NCBI GenBank assembly: GCA_029379385.1
Contig: CM055607.1
Coordinates: 310,001-374,000, forward strand
Source of the DNA: Quillaja saponaria
Taxonomy: Eukaryota > Streptophyta > Magnoliopsida > Fabales > Quillajaceae
DNA length: 64,000 nucleotides
Reading direction: 5' to 3'
Position 1 is the first letter of the stretch; each line of letters begins with the position of its first letter. The notes beneath the pieces are model-generated. The model was not told the DNA's origin. It saw only the letters and a program-made list of their open reading frames with translations, and searched no databases. Below, piece by piece: positions 23,601 to 35,432 of this stretch. The translations under genes and the position numbers were made by a program.

Positions 23601-25587
23601 ATGAAATTTAACTGTGTCGTCTATTTTGGTCATAAATTAGAGCACCTGCTTTGTTTTTCATGTGACAGAGCAGCTTGTTACAACCGATCCTTTCAGCGTA
23701 TAATTCTATCCTTGTACCATCTCTTAGTCTTCCATGTTGGACCCTTTTATATTCAACTTAGCTACTTCGTAATGTTATCTGTGGTGGGTTATTTGGCTTT
23801 GAAAATCTCAAAGCCAAGGACTGAAGTTGATCACTCTGTTATTATTTCAGATTTCGATCTTTTTTTCACCTCTGTTTCTTCAACCACAGTTTCTAGCATG
23901 TCAACTGTGGAAATGGAGAGTTTCTCCAATACCCAACTCATCATTATCACGATTCTCATGTTATTGGGTGGTGAAGTTTTCACTTCCATGCTGGGACTCC
24001 TATTTGTAAGGTCTAAGTTCACCACCAAACATAGTACATGTGCACTTAAGTTCAACCAGCAGGATTCTTGTCCAACTCATTCTTCTTCTGAGAAATTGGC
24101 CAATGGCCATCAAATATTGGAGTTGGGTAACTATGTGTCTGATCCAATTCCTGATCATTCAGATCAGAATATTCATGAGAAACAGAACATTATTAACAGT
24201 ACTAATCTTAATCAAAAGGGTCTGCTTGTCTCTAATAATTGCATTGATCATAGTACTAGTAGTAGTAGTAGTACTGATCATCTCAAATATAACTCCATTA
24301 GGTGTTTGGGTTATGTGGTTCTGGGTTACCTTGTGGTGGTTCATCTCATGGGTTCTGGTTTGTTGTCCTTGTATGTAAGTGTTATACCCAGTGCAAGACA
24401 AGTGCTGAAAGCAAAAGGCCTCAAAATACAAACTTTTTCAGCGTTAACAATGGTATCCACCTTTTCCAATTGTGGGTTTGTCCCTACAAATGAGAATATG
24501 ATAATTTTCAAGAAGAATTCAGGTCTCCTACTAATTCTCATTCCACAGATTCTTGCTGGGAACACGCTATATCCGCCGTGCCTACGGCTTTTGATATGGG
24601 TTTTGGATAAAATTACAAGGAAGGGAGATTTCAAATACATGCTGAAGAATTACAACCAGTTGGGATATGATCATTTACTATCTGCTGATCGTTGTTGCCT
24701 CCTGGCCATTACTGTTTTTGGGTTCATTGGGGTACAGTTGATATTGTTTTGCTCCATGGAATGGAACTCAGGAAACATGGATGGTCTAAACTGGTATCAG
24801 AAAATTGTTGCCTCCTTGTTTCAAACTGTCAATTCCAGGAATACTGGGGAATCAGTATTTGACCTTTCCAGCATCCCTACAGCAATATTGGTGCTCTTCG
24901 TTGTAATGATGTAAGTAAATTTGAGATTTGATTTGACTTGATCCACAATATGTATATATGATTTTGCATTCCTCAATATTGTAACGTACGTAAATCAAAC
25001 TGATTACAGGTACCTCCCACCGTACACTACCTTTCTGGGAATAAGGGACCAAGAACAGTACATTAATACTACTTGTACGACAGGATATAATGAATATGAT
25101 GAAAAACAAAAGAAGCAAAGTGAAAGAATGAGTTTTGTGGATCGATTTCTATTCTCGCAGCTCGCCTACTTGGGCATTTTCATCATCCTCATCTGCATTA
25201 CAGAAAGAGAAAACTTGAAACAGGACCCTCTCAACTACAATGTGTTGAACATCACAATAGAAGTGATCAGGTAAATTAATGAATTTCCTCTCAACCGTCC
25301 ATGTCCATGTCCATGCATTATTAATTAAATAACTACCTAATTATATGTGCAGTGCATATGGAAATGTGGGGTTCACAACTGGATATAGCTGTGAGAGGAA
25401 ATTGAAGATGAAAGCAGATGCATATGATCATGATATTCATGGTGGTGGTGGCTTGTGCAAAGATTCATGGGTTGGTTTTGTGGGACACTGGAGTTTCAAA
25501 GGGAAATTCATCCTTATTCTTGTCATGTTCTTTGGGAGACTCAAAAAATTTACCATCAATACTGGGAAAGCCTGGCACCTATCCTAA
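23601..25587 (+). CDS. HKT1: HKT1-type sodium transporter (class I), tandem-unit B copy
   Basis: Plasma-membrane sodium uniporter of the Trk/HKT family; class I members retrieve sodium from xylem and underlie salt tolerance. Three exons: 23601-24910, 25010-25270, 25353-25587; 601 aa with the conserved two-intron HKT layout. The ATG at 23601 follows AAAGAAAG. An upstream in-frame ATG at 23511 would be separated by the TC run and encode low-complexity Ser-Leu, so it is not preferred. The four pore loops read [10 protein letters not shown] (filter Ser99), [20 protein letters not shown] and [11 protein letters not shown], giving S-G-G-G, the sodium-selective signature. The M2-M3 cytosolic loop is long and Ser-rich (about residues 140-225). 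The third pore loop has RNTGES where the sister gene has RHTGET. Confidence 0.95.
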
Positions 25588-25770
25588 CATACATACCGTA
25601 TGTGATATATATATATATGTACAGCTATCCTTCCCTGTTTGTATTAACTAATTATCATTGCTTATCCGAAATGGTATCTCAACTGCTTTCCTCCGTTCTA
25701 GTCTCTAATTCCACACATGAACTCCCTTCTATCTATCTATCCTATCTATCTAAATTTTCATCCCATCACG

Positions 25771-25810
25771 TTTTAGGCTTTTAGGCTTTTAGGCTTTTAG
25801 GCTTTTGGGC
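25771..25810. repeat. (TTTTAGGC)4 octanucleotide repeat
   Basis: Four perfect TTTTAGGC copies followed by TTTTGGGC. The unit A counterpart (about 15699) has only about one copy, so the array expanded after the duplication. Confidence 0.85.
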
Positions 25811-26710
25811 TTTTAATAAAATGATAATGAAGCCCACTCATCATTTGGTCCTAATTTTTGAACTGAAGGTTTAGATTTTTTATGTCAACCTCAAACATCA
25901 AATTATGGATCTTAAATCATTGTTATTTTCTCTCTCTTGTTTTATTTTTTTCTTAAAAAAAAAAAAAACTACTAGTAGAATATTTACATATGATAACATT
26001 ACATTCTATATTTCAACAATCAATAAAAAATAATTTCTATTATTTTAAAAAAAATATTACACATCAATCGGTTATCAATAATGAGAATGGAATTTGAGAA
26101 TATATTCCAACATTTTTTATTTTAATTATTAAATGAAGACCTTAATCAATATGTTACCGTCATTATTACACTAAATTTATAATAGATCCTAATTCCCACA
26201 TATTCATGTTATAATTATCAAAGAAAATGTAATTAATTAATCAGAAAGTGGCCATACTATATATAATATAGCCACGTGGTATTGTTCTTTAGACAAAGTG
26301 CATCATGGAACATGTTCATGGATAAAGAAAAATAATATTCAAACAAGTCAATATAAGTTAATTAACAAAAATAATGAAAAAAGAAAAAAATGACTACCCA
26401 CCACATATCATATGCACATGTTGACTTGACTAATATTTTGGTGTCAATTTTTAATTTAGTCCCCGGAAAGTAGTTCTTTCACCCATCTTTTATATATATA
26501 TATATAATTTTCTAATAAATATCTTTAGAATATTTAATTTTAATATTATTTAATGTATAAACTCTCATATTTTTGTAAAGTTTTAATTTAAAAACAATAA
26601 ATTTATTATAATTTATTATTATAATAAATAAAATTATAATTATAATTAATTAATATAATAAATTTTATAAATTTTATTATTGATAAGTACTTAGATATTC
26701 TTTCAAAAAT

Positions 26711-26753
<43 letters not shown>

Positions 26754-27564
26754 TCGATTTGTTAAGGGTGGCGGATCCATTGAATAGTAGTAGTACATAA
26801 CTATATATAATAAATCTGAATAATGGTGGACACGGTTTGTACGCGGGAGGACTGAGCATGGTCGTCAATCAAATCAAAGTGAATCATTAATTGTAAGTTT
26901 AAATGCTCATCCATTCATTCATTGCCCCTCCTTCCATATTTTTTATTTATAATTAGAATAAATTACACTTTCTTTCTTTAATTAAGAAATAGTACTAGGG
27001 TCTAAATTGTAAAAAATTTGACACTCCCCTCCTTAGATGAATATAAAATCAATGGTGTTAAAGAATTTTTTTGAGAAAATACTAAAAAATCCTAATTTTA
27101 TTTCTAAAGCACCATAATATACTATTTTTATTTTTATTTTCTTTTCAAATGAGTTATAAACACCCATTTATATTATCACATATTTTTAGCTTATTAGTCC
27201 TAATAGAAATACATTTTAGCTCAATTTTTCAAATTTTATTATATTAATATTTGTCCACATGTACAAGTAAATTTTAATTATTAAATAAAATAAGATTGAA
27301 TTTATTTTTTATTTTTTATTTTTTTTATTAAGACAAATCTTGTCATTTCTATGTTTGCCAGAAGAAATGACATATTTGTCTATTACTCTACTGCTCTATT
27401 AGACAATGGTCTATTCCTCAAAGGAGCATATATCTTGTTGCTTCATGTTATTTAATGAAATTGATTGGTTTAGAAGAAGCAATTATTGAAAATTATATAT
27501 AACCAGTATCCTACATCAATATCTGTTGAAAACAGAGATGGACTAAAACTTTCATAACCTCTCT

Positions 27565-28170
27565 CTTTGTCAGCTCAATCAAAAAAGTCTAAACTTCTTA
27601 TCTCTAAGAATACTTTGTGATTGAGTAATTGTGCTAAAATTGTAATCACACTTATGTTTGTATTTGTGAAGAAATCATAAGTGTTATTCTATAGCTTAAA
27701 GTTAAGCTTGGTAAAATTATACTTATGTCTAGTTTCGAGGAACTTGTTGGTTATGGTTGAGTTTGTTAATTTAGTTAGGTTATTGAATCATGGAATTCAA
27801 TTATCAAAGTTTGACTGAGTCTTGCAATTCAGTTAGATTGATGAGCCCTATAATTTAACTACAAAGGTTATTGATTCTTACAAATCAGTGGTGCAAAAGT
27901 TTTATGATCCCAGAAATTCAGTTGTTAGTGAGAATTTTCAGTAAAAACTTGGGGAGCAAATATAGACAAAAATTTTGGTAAACCACTCTAAAAATAATTG
28001 TATCAAATCTCTCTAACTCTATTGTCATTAATTTCCGTTGCTTAAGTTATTTATTTAATAGGATATCTGTTTGTGAGTTTTGTTTTTCAAATCCAAGAAA
28101 ATGGTGTTTTTAGTAGGTCAAAACCATTCATAGCACACCCCCTAGTTGGGTACTACTCTTGGGCCAACAA
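27565..28170 (+). mobile_element. LTR-like retrotransposon fragment
   Basis: The longer version of the fragment at 19801-20133. It ends with AGCACACCCCCTAGTTGGGT and ACTCTTGGGCCAACAA, a C-rich border style seen in Ty1-copia elements (from family knowledge). No coding domains, no paired LTR and no primer-binding site were found, so this is a low-confidence call. Confidence 0.35.
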
Positions 28171-28550
28171 TTCACATAGCCTGCGCAAATATTCAAATTA
28201 GTTTCTATTATTTAGTAATTTATAACTAGGTATAAAATTTTGGATGAGAAATAATTCAAAGTGCATTCTATATAATGTGTCAAAACAATTAAGAAATGAA
28301 TGAATTTGTGTCTGTGTAGGAGGGATTGTGAATTTTTCTCTAAATTTATTTGGATAAAAAAATTAGTTATTTAATATAAAATAAAATTAGTTTTTCTTAA
28401 TTTTAGGAAGTAGTTTTTTCTCTTATTTCCTTTTATTTTTAAAAAATTAATATACAATGACCTTATCACCCTTTATTTAGAAAATAAAATTGTTAAAAGA
28501 TCAATAATAAAAAAAATATTTTAAAGAAGAATTAGAAGGAGAAGAGGTGA

Positions 28551-28733
28551 CCGAACAAGGTGTGGTTCAAGTGGTAAGGCACGTTTGAGCTCAGCGATTA
28601 AAAGGTCTATGCAATGTCAGGATTCGAGCTCGCAAGAAAACAATTGTGGGAGGGATAGTCACGAACTCCAAACGATGTTAGACTCAAACCTAAAGGGTGT
28701 GGGTATACACGTGGGAAACAAAAAAAAAACAAA
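28551..28733 (+). mobile_element. tRNA-derived SINE with perfect 15-bp target-site duplication
   Basis: A 183-bp element flanked by AAGGAGAAGAGGTGA at 28536-28550 and 28734-28748. Its 5' part resembles a tRNA: an A-box-like TGGTTCAAGTGGTAAGGC at about 28563 and a B-box-like GGATTCGAGCTC near 28620, as expected for an internal RNA polymerase III promoter. The 3' end is an A-rich tail (AAACAAAAAAAAAACAAA). It is related to the inverted element at 30632-30805. Confidence 0.92.
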
Positions 28734-28748
28734 AAGGAGAAGAGGTGA

Positions 28749-30631
28749 TAAATAGTCTCACTCTTTTATACTAGAATATATAAATATAGTTAATTGCTCT
28801 AAATTAAGTGTCTTAATTTTGTTTTGATTCATTATAATTATGGATTAATTTGTCTACGGACTGTCATATGGTGCTTGTTAATATATTATAAATACAAAAA
28901 TTATAATATTTATTGTAGTAGTTGACCATGATTTTATTGTTATTTATTTATAAGTTATAAAATTTTAATTTTTAAAAATCATATATATTAAACTTTAATA
29001 AATGCCCTCACAACATGTCTTAGAAAAATCATATAATTATTATAGTACTTTACTCAATACTATGATTGATATTGTCAACTTACTTATATGAGTAATTATT
29101 GTAGTGTCATCGAAACATTTGACGTAGCTAGGAATAAAATTGGTTCAATTACTTGTAGTTGTTAATTAGGTATAAGATATTGATCAGAAAACACAGCCCA
29201 GTGGCATACGGACACATCCATTAAAACGTGGCACTCTCTCGTATCAATTTGGAGTAAAAGAACAAAAAACAAAATTTTTTAATATACATCAATAAATAAA
29301 ATAACACACTTCATTTATTTTTTGAGGTAATTATTATTTAAATACTTCAATTAGATTAGTTTCAAAATAACCACTTATTTTTTTTATTTCATTTTAGCCA
29401 CTTATCTTTATTTTTAATTTTGTTTGAGGCTTACAATAAAAAATCAGTAAATATCAAAATTATGACATGTCAATTTCAGTTACCTAAACTTATGCCTCTA
29501 TTAATTCTAATAAGAAATGTTGTAATACCACACATTTTTTCTCAAATATCTTTCCATTACTTGACTCTTTGTCTTCATGAACATAATTTGAACAATATAA
29601 ATATGATCATCTTTGCCAATATCAACAGTGATATAGAGGAAGAGTGAAAGTTGGTCACTCAGAAAACTACCTGAAAATTGTGGCCTTGATTTAGCAAGTC
29701 AGACCATACAATTTTTAATAACCAAGCTTATGCAAGAGCAAAATAAAAAAAGAAAAGGTGGAAGCTTTTGGGTCTCTCATATTTGGTTAGAGGGATTGAA
29801 CTGTAAATCATTTCTTGCAATAACAATTGAAAAGAATGCTGAAAAAGACGACCATAAATCATAATGGATTGGACAAAAGACAAGCGTAGACATCATGCTA
29901 TTGTGATTTGTCAGTAGAGTTGTGTATTGTTAAATGGGTAAAAGTGATCCATATATTTTATCTGTATTAATAATTCTATTTTAATTTTGTTTGAGGCTTA
30001 CAATAAAAAATCAGTAAATATCAAAATTATGACATGTCAATATTTTTCTCTTAATGTGTTATTTTTATTTTTTAATATTTACAAAGTTATTCTATTAATT
30101 AAATATCTAAGATAAATACTAAAAAAATATCAACTAACACGATGTTTTATTTTTAATTTTTCATCTCATTTATATTTATTTTTATCATTACCTTAGACAA
30201 AACTTGAATCTTGTGGACAACTAAATATTTGTACATATTCAAAAAAAATTGTTTCATGGTCAATAACATCAAAAAAAATTAGGGAAAAGAAAAATAATCA
30301 TGTCATTGATTTTTCGGAGGTGTATTTAAATTTTTTGTAAAATAACTAAGTTAAAGTAAAAAAAAAAAAAAAAAAAGTCATTTAATACTCAATAATAATA
30401 AATTTTAAGAATTTTGAGTAATAACTAGAAAAATGCTGAAAAATAAAATAATTAAAAATCAATAATATGTAGGAAAGAGTGAAAAAATTATTATAATGTG
30501 TAAAAAAAAATAAAATTAACATGTCATTATTTTTCAGAGACTATAGTCATTAGTTTTTTGTAGAGTGTCTCAAATGATAAAAAAGAAAAAGGATGAATGA
30601 CTCAAACAATATAAAAAATGTGAGTAACTAT
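28749..30631. other. AT-rich gene-free DNA with local direct repeats
   Basis: No coding region supported. It includes one copy of a 0.5-kb repeat (29470-29985) bracketed by perfect 63-bp direct repeats (29412-29474 and 29979-30041). Confidence 0.6.
29470..29985. repeat. 0.5-kb direct repeat, copy 1
   Basis: About 516 bp closely matching 31186-31705, with a few substitutions and small indels. Landmarks are AGTTACCTAAACTTATGCCT and GACAAGCGTAGACATCATGC. Short open frames inside it are not conserved as proteins between copies. Confidence 0.9.
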
Positions 30632-30805
30632 CTTTATTTTTATTTTAATTTATCACGAGTATTTCGTGTCAGCCTAATCTCATTCGGGAGTCGTAGCTAT
30701 CCCTCCCAATAAATGTTTTCCTAAGGGCTCAAACCCCTGACATTGCAGAGGCCTCTCAACTGCTGAGTTTAAATTTGCTTTATCACCTGAACCACCTTGT
30801 TGGAT
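30632..30805 (-). mobile_element. tRNA-derived SINE, inverted, with 13-bp target-site duplication
   Basis: A 174-bp element of the same family as 28551-28733, read on the minus strand. It starts CCAACAAGGTGGTTCAGGTG, carries GCAATGTCAGGGGTTTGAGC as the B-box region and ends in an A-rich tail. The perfect target duplication TGTGAGTAACTAT is at 30619-30631 and 30806-30818. It is more diverged from a tRNA than the first copy. Confidence 0.9.
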
Positions 30806-31185
30806 TGTGAGTAACTATTTTAAAAATAACATCTAAACTGAGATTCTCAAATAATAATTAACTATTTATTTTTATATTTTAGAAGGCCTTTTCTATTTTC
30901 TAAGCATGCCATATATCTATAGTATATAATAAAATTGATACTTAAAAATTGATGAAATATAATGCTGACATGTAGGATTGTGATATTATGCCATGTCAGC
31001 TTTTGAAAAAATTAAAAACAATTGATTCATTTCTCTTTTTCTCCACCTATTAATCTTATACCACATAAGATTCTTAAGGAATGACACATCAACTTTTAGG
31101 TAAAAGTAATGCAAAAAAGAAAAACCCCAAAACATTCATGTCTTCCCACTTTTTCTTCTCAAAACATTTATTTTTTTATTAATTA

Positions 31186-31705
31186 TCAATTGCAGTTACC
31201 TAAACTTATGCCTATATTAATTCTAATAAGAAATGTTGTAATACCACACATTTTTTTCTCAAATATCTTTCCATTACTTGACTCTTTGTCTTCATGAACA
31301 TAATTTGAACAATATAAATATGATCATCTTTGCCAATATCAACAATGGTACAGAGGAAGAGTGAAAGTTGGTCACTCAGAGAACTACTTGATAATTGTGG
31401 CCTTGATTAGCAACAAGTCAAACCATACAATTTTCAATAACCAAGCTTATGCAGGAGCAAAATGAAAAAAGAGAAGGTGGAAGCTTTTAGGTCTCTTCAT
31501 ATCTGGTTAGAGGGATTGAACTGTAAATCATTTCTTGCAATAACAATTGAAAAGAATGCCGAAAAAGACGACCATAAATCATAATGGATTGGACAAAAGA
31601 CAAGCGTAGACATCATGCTATTGAGATTTGTCAGTGGAGTTGTGTATTGTTAAATGAGTAAAAATGATCCATATAGTTTATCTATATTAATAATTCTATT
31701 TTAAT
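31186..31705. repeat. 0.5-kb direct repeat, copy 2
   Basis: The partner of 29470-29985, in the same orientation 1.7 kb downstream. It lacks the 63-bp flanking repeats seen around copy 1. Confidence 0.9.
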
Positions 31706-34090
31706 ATTTTCTTATGAACTCTTTGATTCATTTCTCCCTAAACCATGTTTGGTTAAAAAATTTCATCCATCACTCGTATTTATTTAAAAGTCAAGACTAT
31801 GAAAATGATTTATACTCTTACCATTATTCTTTCTAAAAATGAATTTAAGATTAGTTTTGTTAAAATAAAATATATAAAGATACCTACAACATAAAAAATA
31901 TTAATAAATAAAATGAAAAAAAAACAATATGATATTATTAATATCATAATCTCATAAATTTAAAAAATACTTAATTTTTTTTTAAATTAAATCATATTTA
32001 ATAAAATCATAAAAGATTCTACGATTAACAATTAAAACCTTAAAAAAAAAACCAAATCATATTTAATAAATGTACATTAATTTCCAATTGCAAGAAAACA
32101 TTTCAAGCTTTTTTCTAATAAAAAAAATTCAAATTTCCTATATTGAAATTAATACAAAAGTTATTTAGGTGATATTTTTTTTTCAATTAAAGTTTTCTAG
32201 GTAACTTATAAAATATCTTAAAATGGTAATCATATCTAATAAAATATATTTTAAAAATTCAAACCTTTCAAAATCTCTCTTAATTTGGTGATTATTTTTG
32301 TATCTAATAAATTTTTTCAAGTGACGCATATAACCTCTCAAAATTGTAATCATATTTAATAATAATATATTTAAAATGATTAATATAAAGAATAAATTAG
32401 TTATACACATTATGGATGAAATTAAAAATGGGTCATGCATTGACCTAATTATTGTAGTAATTATTAATAATTAGTGATATAGTAAAATATGATTAATACA
32501 AGGAATGAAAACGTATGAAAAATAAAAAATTTCAGGCAAAAATAATGGCACAAATTACCAAGAAAATTAATTAAAAAAATTACTAGGAGTATGAATGAAT
32601 GAGACGTCAAAATTATTATTTTTTGAGTACTTGAAAAATATACAAAAAAAATTCAATTCCTAAACCAAAAGTCAGACAATATTTAATTTCAAACTATAGA
32701 CTTAACTAATATTTGATGCATTATAAACTAATTTTTTTTTTTTAAACTAAAAATGATAAATATGTAAAATGTGTTACTAGAATATTTGAATTATGTTTTA
32801 ATGGAGTCAAGTGATACTTTTTAGTAACAAGCAAATAAAATATAAACAAATAACATGTTCATTGCATGAATCGGGACCATATAGAAATAAATAATTTTAC
32901 AAAAATTTTGTAAAAATAAAATATATAAAGATATATACAACACAAAAAACTAAATAAATAAACTAAAAATTTTATAAATTCATAATCTCATAAATTAAAA
33001 AATATTATAAATTTTAATTTTAAAATATAATATAAAATAAAGTATCCGTGCAAGACGAATTCATCTAACTTATATATAATGCCTGTTGATTGGAAAATTT
33101 TAAAAGGTAAGTGGGACGAGGAATATATATATTAGCATTATCTTACTATATACACATACTTAGTTTCTTTTATTTTTATTTTTTTTATAAAATATAATAT
33201 ATGTCTTGAGTTTTGACCAACCATCTCTGTAACAATATTAACTTAATTTCCCCTATATTTTTTTTTTTCTAATTAGTCTATTCAATCATTGCTTCATCAT
33301 GTGAGCAATAATTCAGTTAATATATATATATATATAATTAACTATAGCCAGATGCGTAGATAAGTAGATCAATTCCACTCTAAAATGAAATATAAATAAA
33401 AAAGAAAATATCAAATTGACAAAGAAGAAGAAGAAGAAGAATACATTTCACCAAGAAAATAATATTAAGAAAAGGATATTAATTTTTCTGGATAAGCAAA
33501 AAGTATTAAAAGTTAGTTAGGGGCTTTATTAGTAATTGAGTTTTTTTAACTAGTGTATTTTAAGTATATTTAATAAGGTGTAATAAATATAATTTTAAAA
33601 TTTAAATTATTTATTATGTAATATTAAATTATGATGAATTATTGTAATAAATAATACAAAATTAATATATTAATGAACTTGCCATGTCAACATTATTACA
33701 AAAATCCTTAGTAATATAGTATATTATATAGTTAGTTACTGGGGCGGATGGGTGTGGCATGCACTGTAATTAAGCTCACAACATCCTATTATAGAGCACG
33801 TGTTAGTTTCTTACTGACCAACACAAAATACTGGTACACTTGTGGCCACCGGCCATGCAAGTTTCAACTGTAAGAACAAGTTAGTACAAACTACAAAGAA
33901 ATTTCTTTTGCCATTTTTATTATTTTTTTTAAACAAGCACGCCTATAGCTTTAGCTTTCACTTTTTCTGCCTTTGAACTTCTGATTCCTGTTGAAAAGTA
34001 GTGCACCTCATTTGTTCATCAATCATGAATACAAAAAATATTAAATTAAAGAATATACTCCTGTGGTATTGGTCCAACATTCATAATTTT
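31706..34090. other. AT-rich gene-free DNA upstream of second HKT
   Basis: No gene recognised. It holds (TA)n near 33321 and (GAA)6 near 33425-33442. A block at 33540-33670 starting with TTTTTTTAACTAGTG resembles 45583-45700, suggesting a small dispersed AT-rich repeat. Confidence 0.5.
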
Positions 34091-34094
34091 CCTT

Positions 34095-34101
34095 TATAAA
34101 T
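34095..34101 (+). promoter_or_regulatory. TATA box of second HKT gene
   Basis: TATAAAT in CCTTTATAAATTCAC, 79 bp before the ATG. Spacing and context fit a core promoter. Confidence 0.55.
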
Positions 34102-34173
34102 TCACAACCCTGCACCCAAAACCATAGATTTAAGTAAGTACTCATTGCAACATTATACATTTCTATTTCAAAG

Positions 34174-35378
34174 ATGAAGAAATTTGCATGTTTTGGCAAG
34201 AAATTGCAACATCTTTGTAGCTCTTCATGTCAAAAAATAGCTCGTCTTACCAAGTCAATTTTGTTTCTATTCGCATACTTTAATCGCTTTGTCCTTCTTA
34301 GAATGAACCCATTTTGGTTTCAAATTCTGTATTTTGTCTTCCTCTCATTTCTTGGTTTTTGGGGTCTAAAGGCTTTCAAGCCTAAAACCCATGATTCTTT
34401 TAATCCTAGGAACATAGACATGTTCTTCACCTCAGTCTCTGCCACCACGGTTTCAAGTATGTCCACTGTGGAAATGGAGGTCTTTTCGAACTCCCAACTA
34501 ATCATTCTAACCATTGTAATGTTCATAGGTGGAGAGGTTTTCACTTCCATGGTAGGACTTCATTTGAGGAAGTACAAGCTCAAGAATTACCACGAGAAAG
34601 TTATTTCGATTAATACCGACCTTGGTCTTTCAAATCACACCAGTTTAATGGAACAAATTGAACTCGGACTGATAAGAAAATCAGAGGCAGAGCTAGTCAT
34701 TCACAATCAATTAGTACTGGAGCACGAGTCAATGGAAAATGAGCGTTTGAAGTACTCATCAATCAAATTTTTGGAGTTTGTAGTGCTAGGCTACCTTGTA
34801 GTAATTCATGTTATAGGGCTAGGATTGGTGTCACTCTATTTCACCGTTGTGTCAAGCGCAAGAGAGGTACTGAAAAACAAGAGCCTAAAAATGTTCACAT
34901 TCTATGTTTTCGCCACAGTTTCAACTTTTGCAAGCTGTGGTTTTGTCCCAACAAATGAGAACATGATGGTGTTCAGCAAAAATTCAGGTCTCCTTCTAAT
35001 ACTTATTCCTCAAGTTCTTATGGGGAACACGTTGTTTCCATCCTGCTTGAGATTTTCAATTTGGGTGTTGGGGAAATTTGTTAAGAAAACAGAGTCCGAC
35101 TACCTATTAAAGAAAACAGGGGAGGTTGGGTACCTGCACTTGCTTCCTAGCCTGCATTCCATTCTATTGGTTGCTACAGTCTGTGGGTTTATTTTGGTTC
35201 AGTTAGCAGTGTTTAGCTCACTGGAGTGGAATGCAGAAGCTCTGAGTGGACTGAATTCTTATCAGAAATTCATTGGAGTGATTTTTCAAAGTGTGAATTC
35301 GAGACACACTGGAGAAACCATCGTGGACCTGTCAATAATATCTCCTGCCATCTTGGTGTTATTCATCGTCATGATGTT

Positions 35379-35432
<54 letters not shown>

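Larger units (their letters stand above)
20134..27900. repeat. Tandem segmental duplication, unit B
   Basis: The second copy of the 12826-20133 segment. It begins inside galacturonokinase intron 12 (TGTGTGCTGCTAACTTTTGTC is shared) and runs through the intact HKT to the LTR-like fragment. It has gained insertions relative to unit A: about 21095-21470 (AT-rich), about 22190-23262 (HKT promoter region) and a (TC)n expansion at 23539. It lacks the solo LTR and the rearranged HKT structure of unit A. Confidence 0.9.
25588..28550. other. Gene-free 3' flank of HKT and end of duplication unit B
   Basis: No coding region recognised. It contains a TTTTAGGC tandem repeat (25771-25810), (TA)n runs at about 26494 and 26716-26743, and the LTR-like fragment 27565-28170. 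It is otherwise AT-rich sequence shared in part with 15640-18360. Confidence 0.6.

Noticed and set aside
24159..24431. Antisense open frame within HKT
   Set aside because: A shadow of the real exon on the other strand, rich in Thr from the Ser-repeat codons.
12826..27900. Reciprocal gene loss after a whole two-gene duplication
   Set aside because: The galacturonokinase copy in unit B never had its first twelve exons, so only the HKT loss is a true post-duplication loss.
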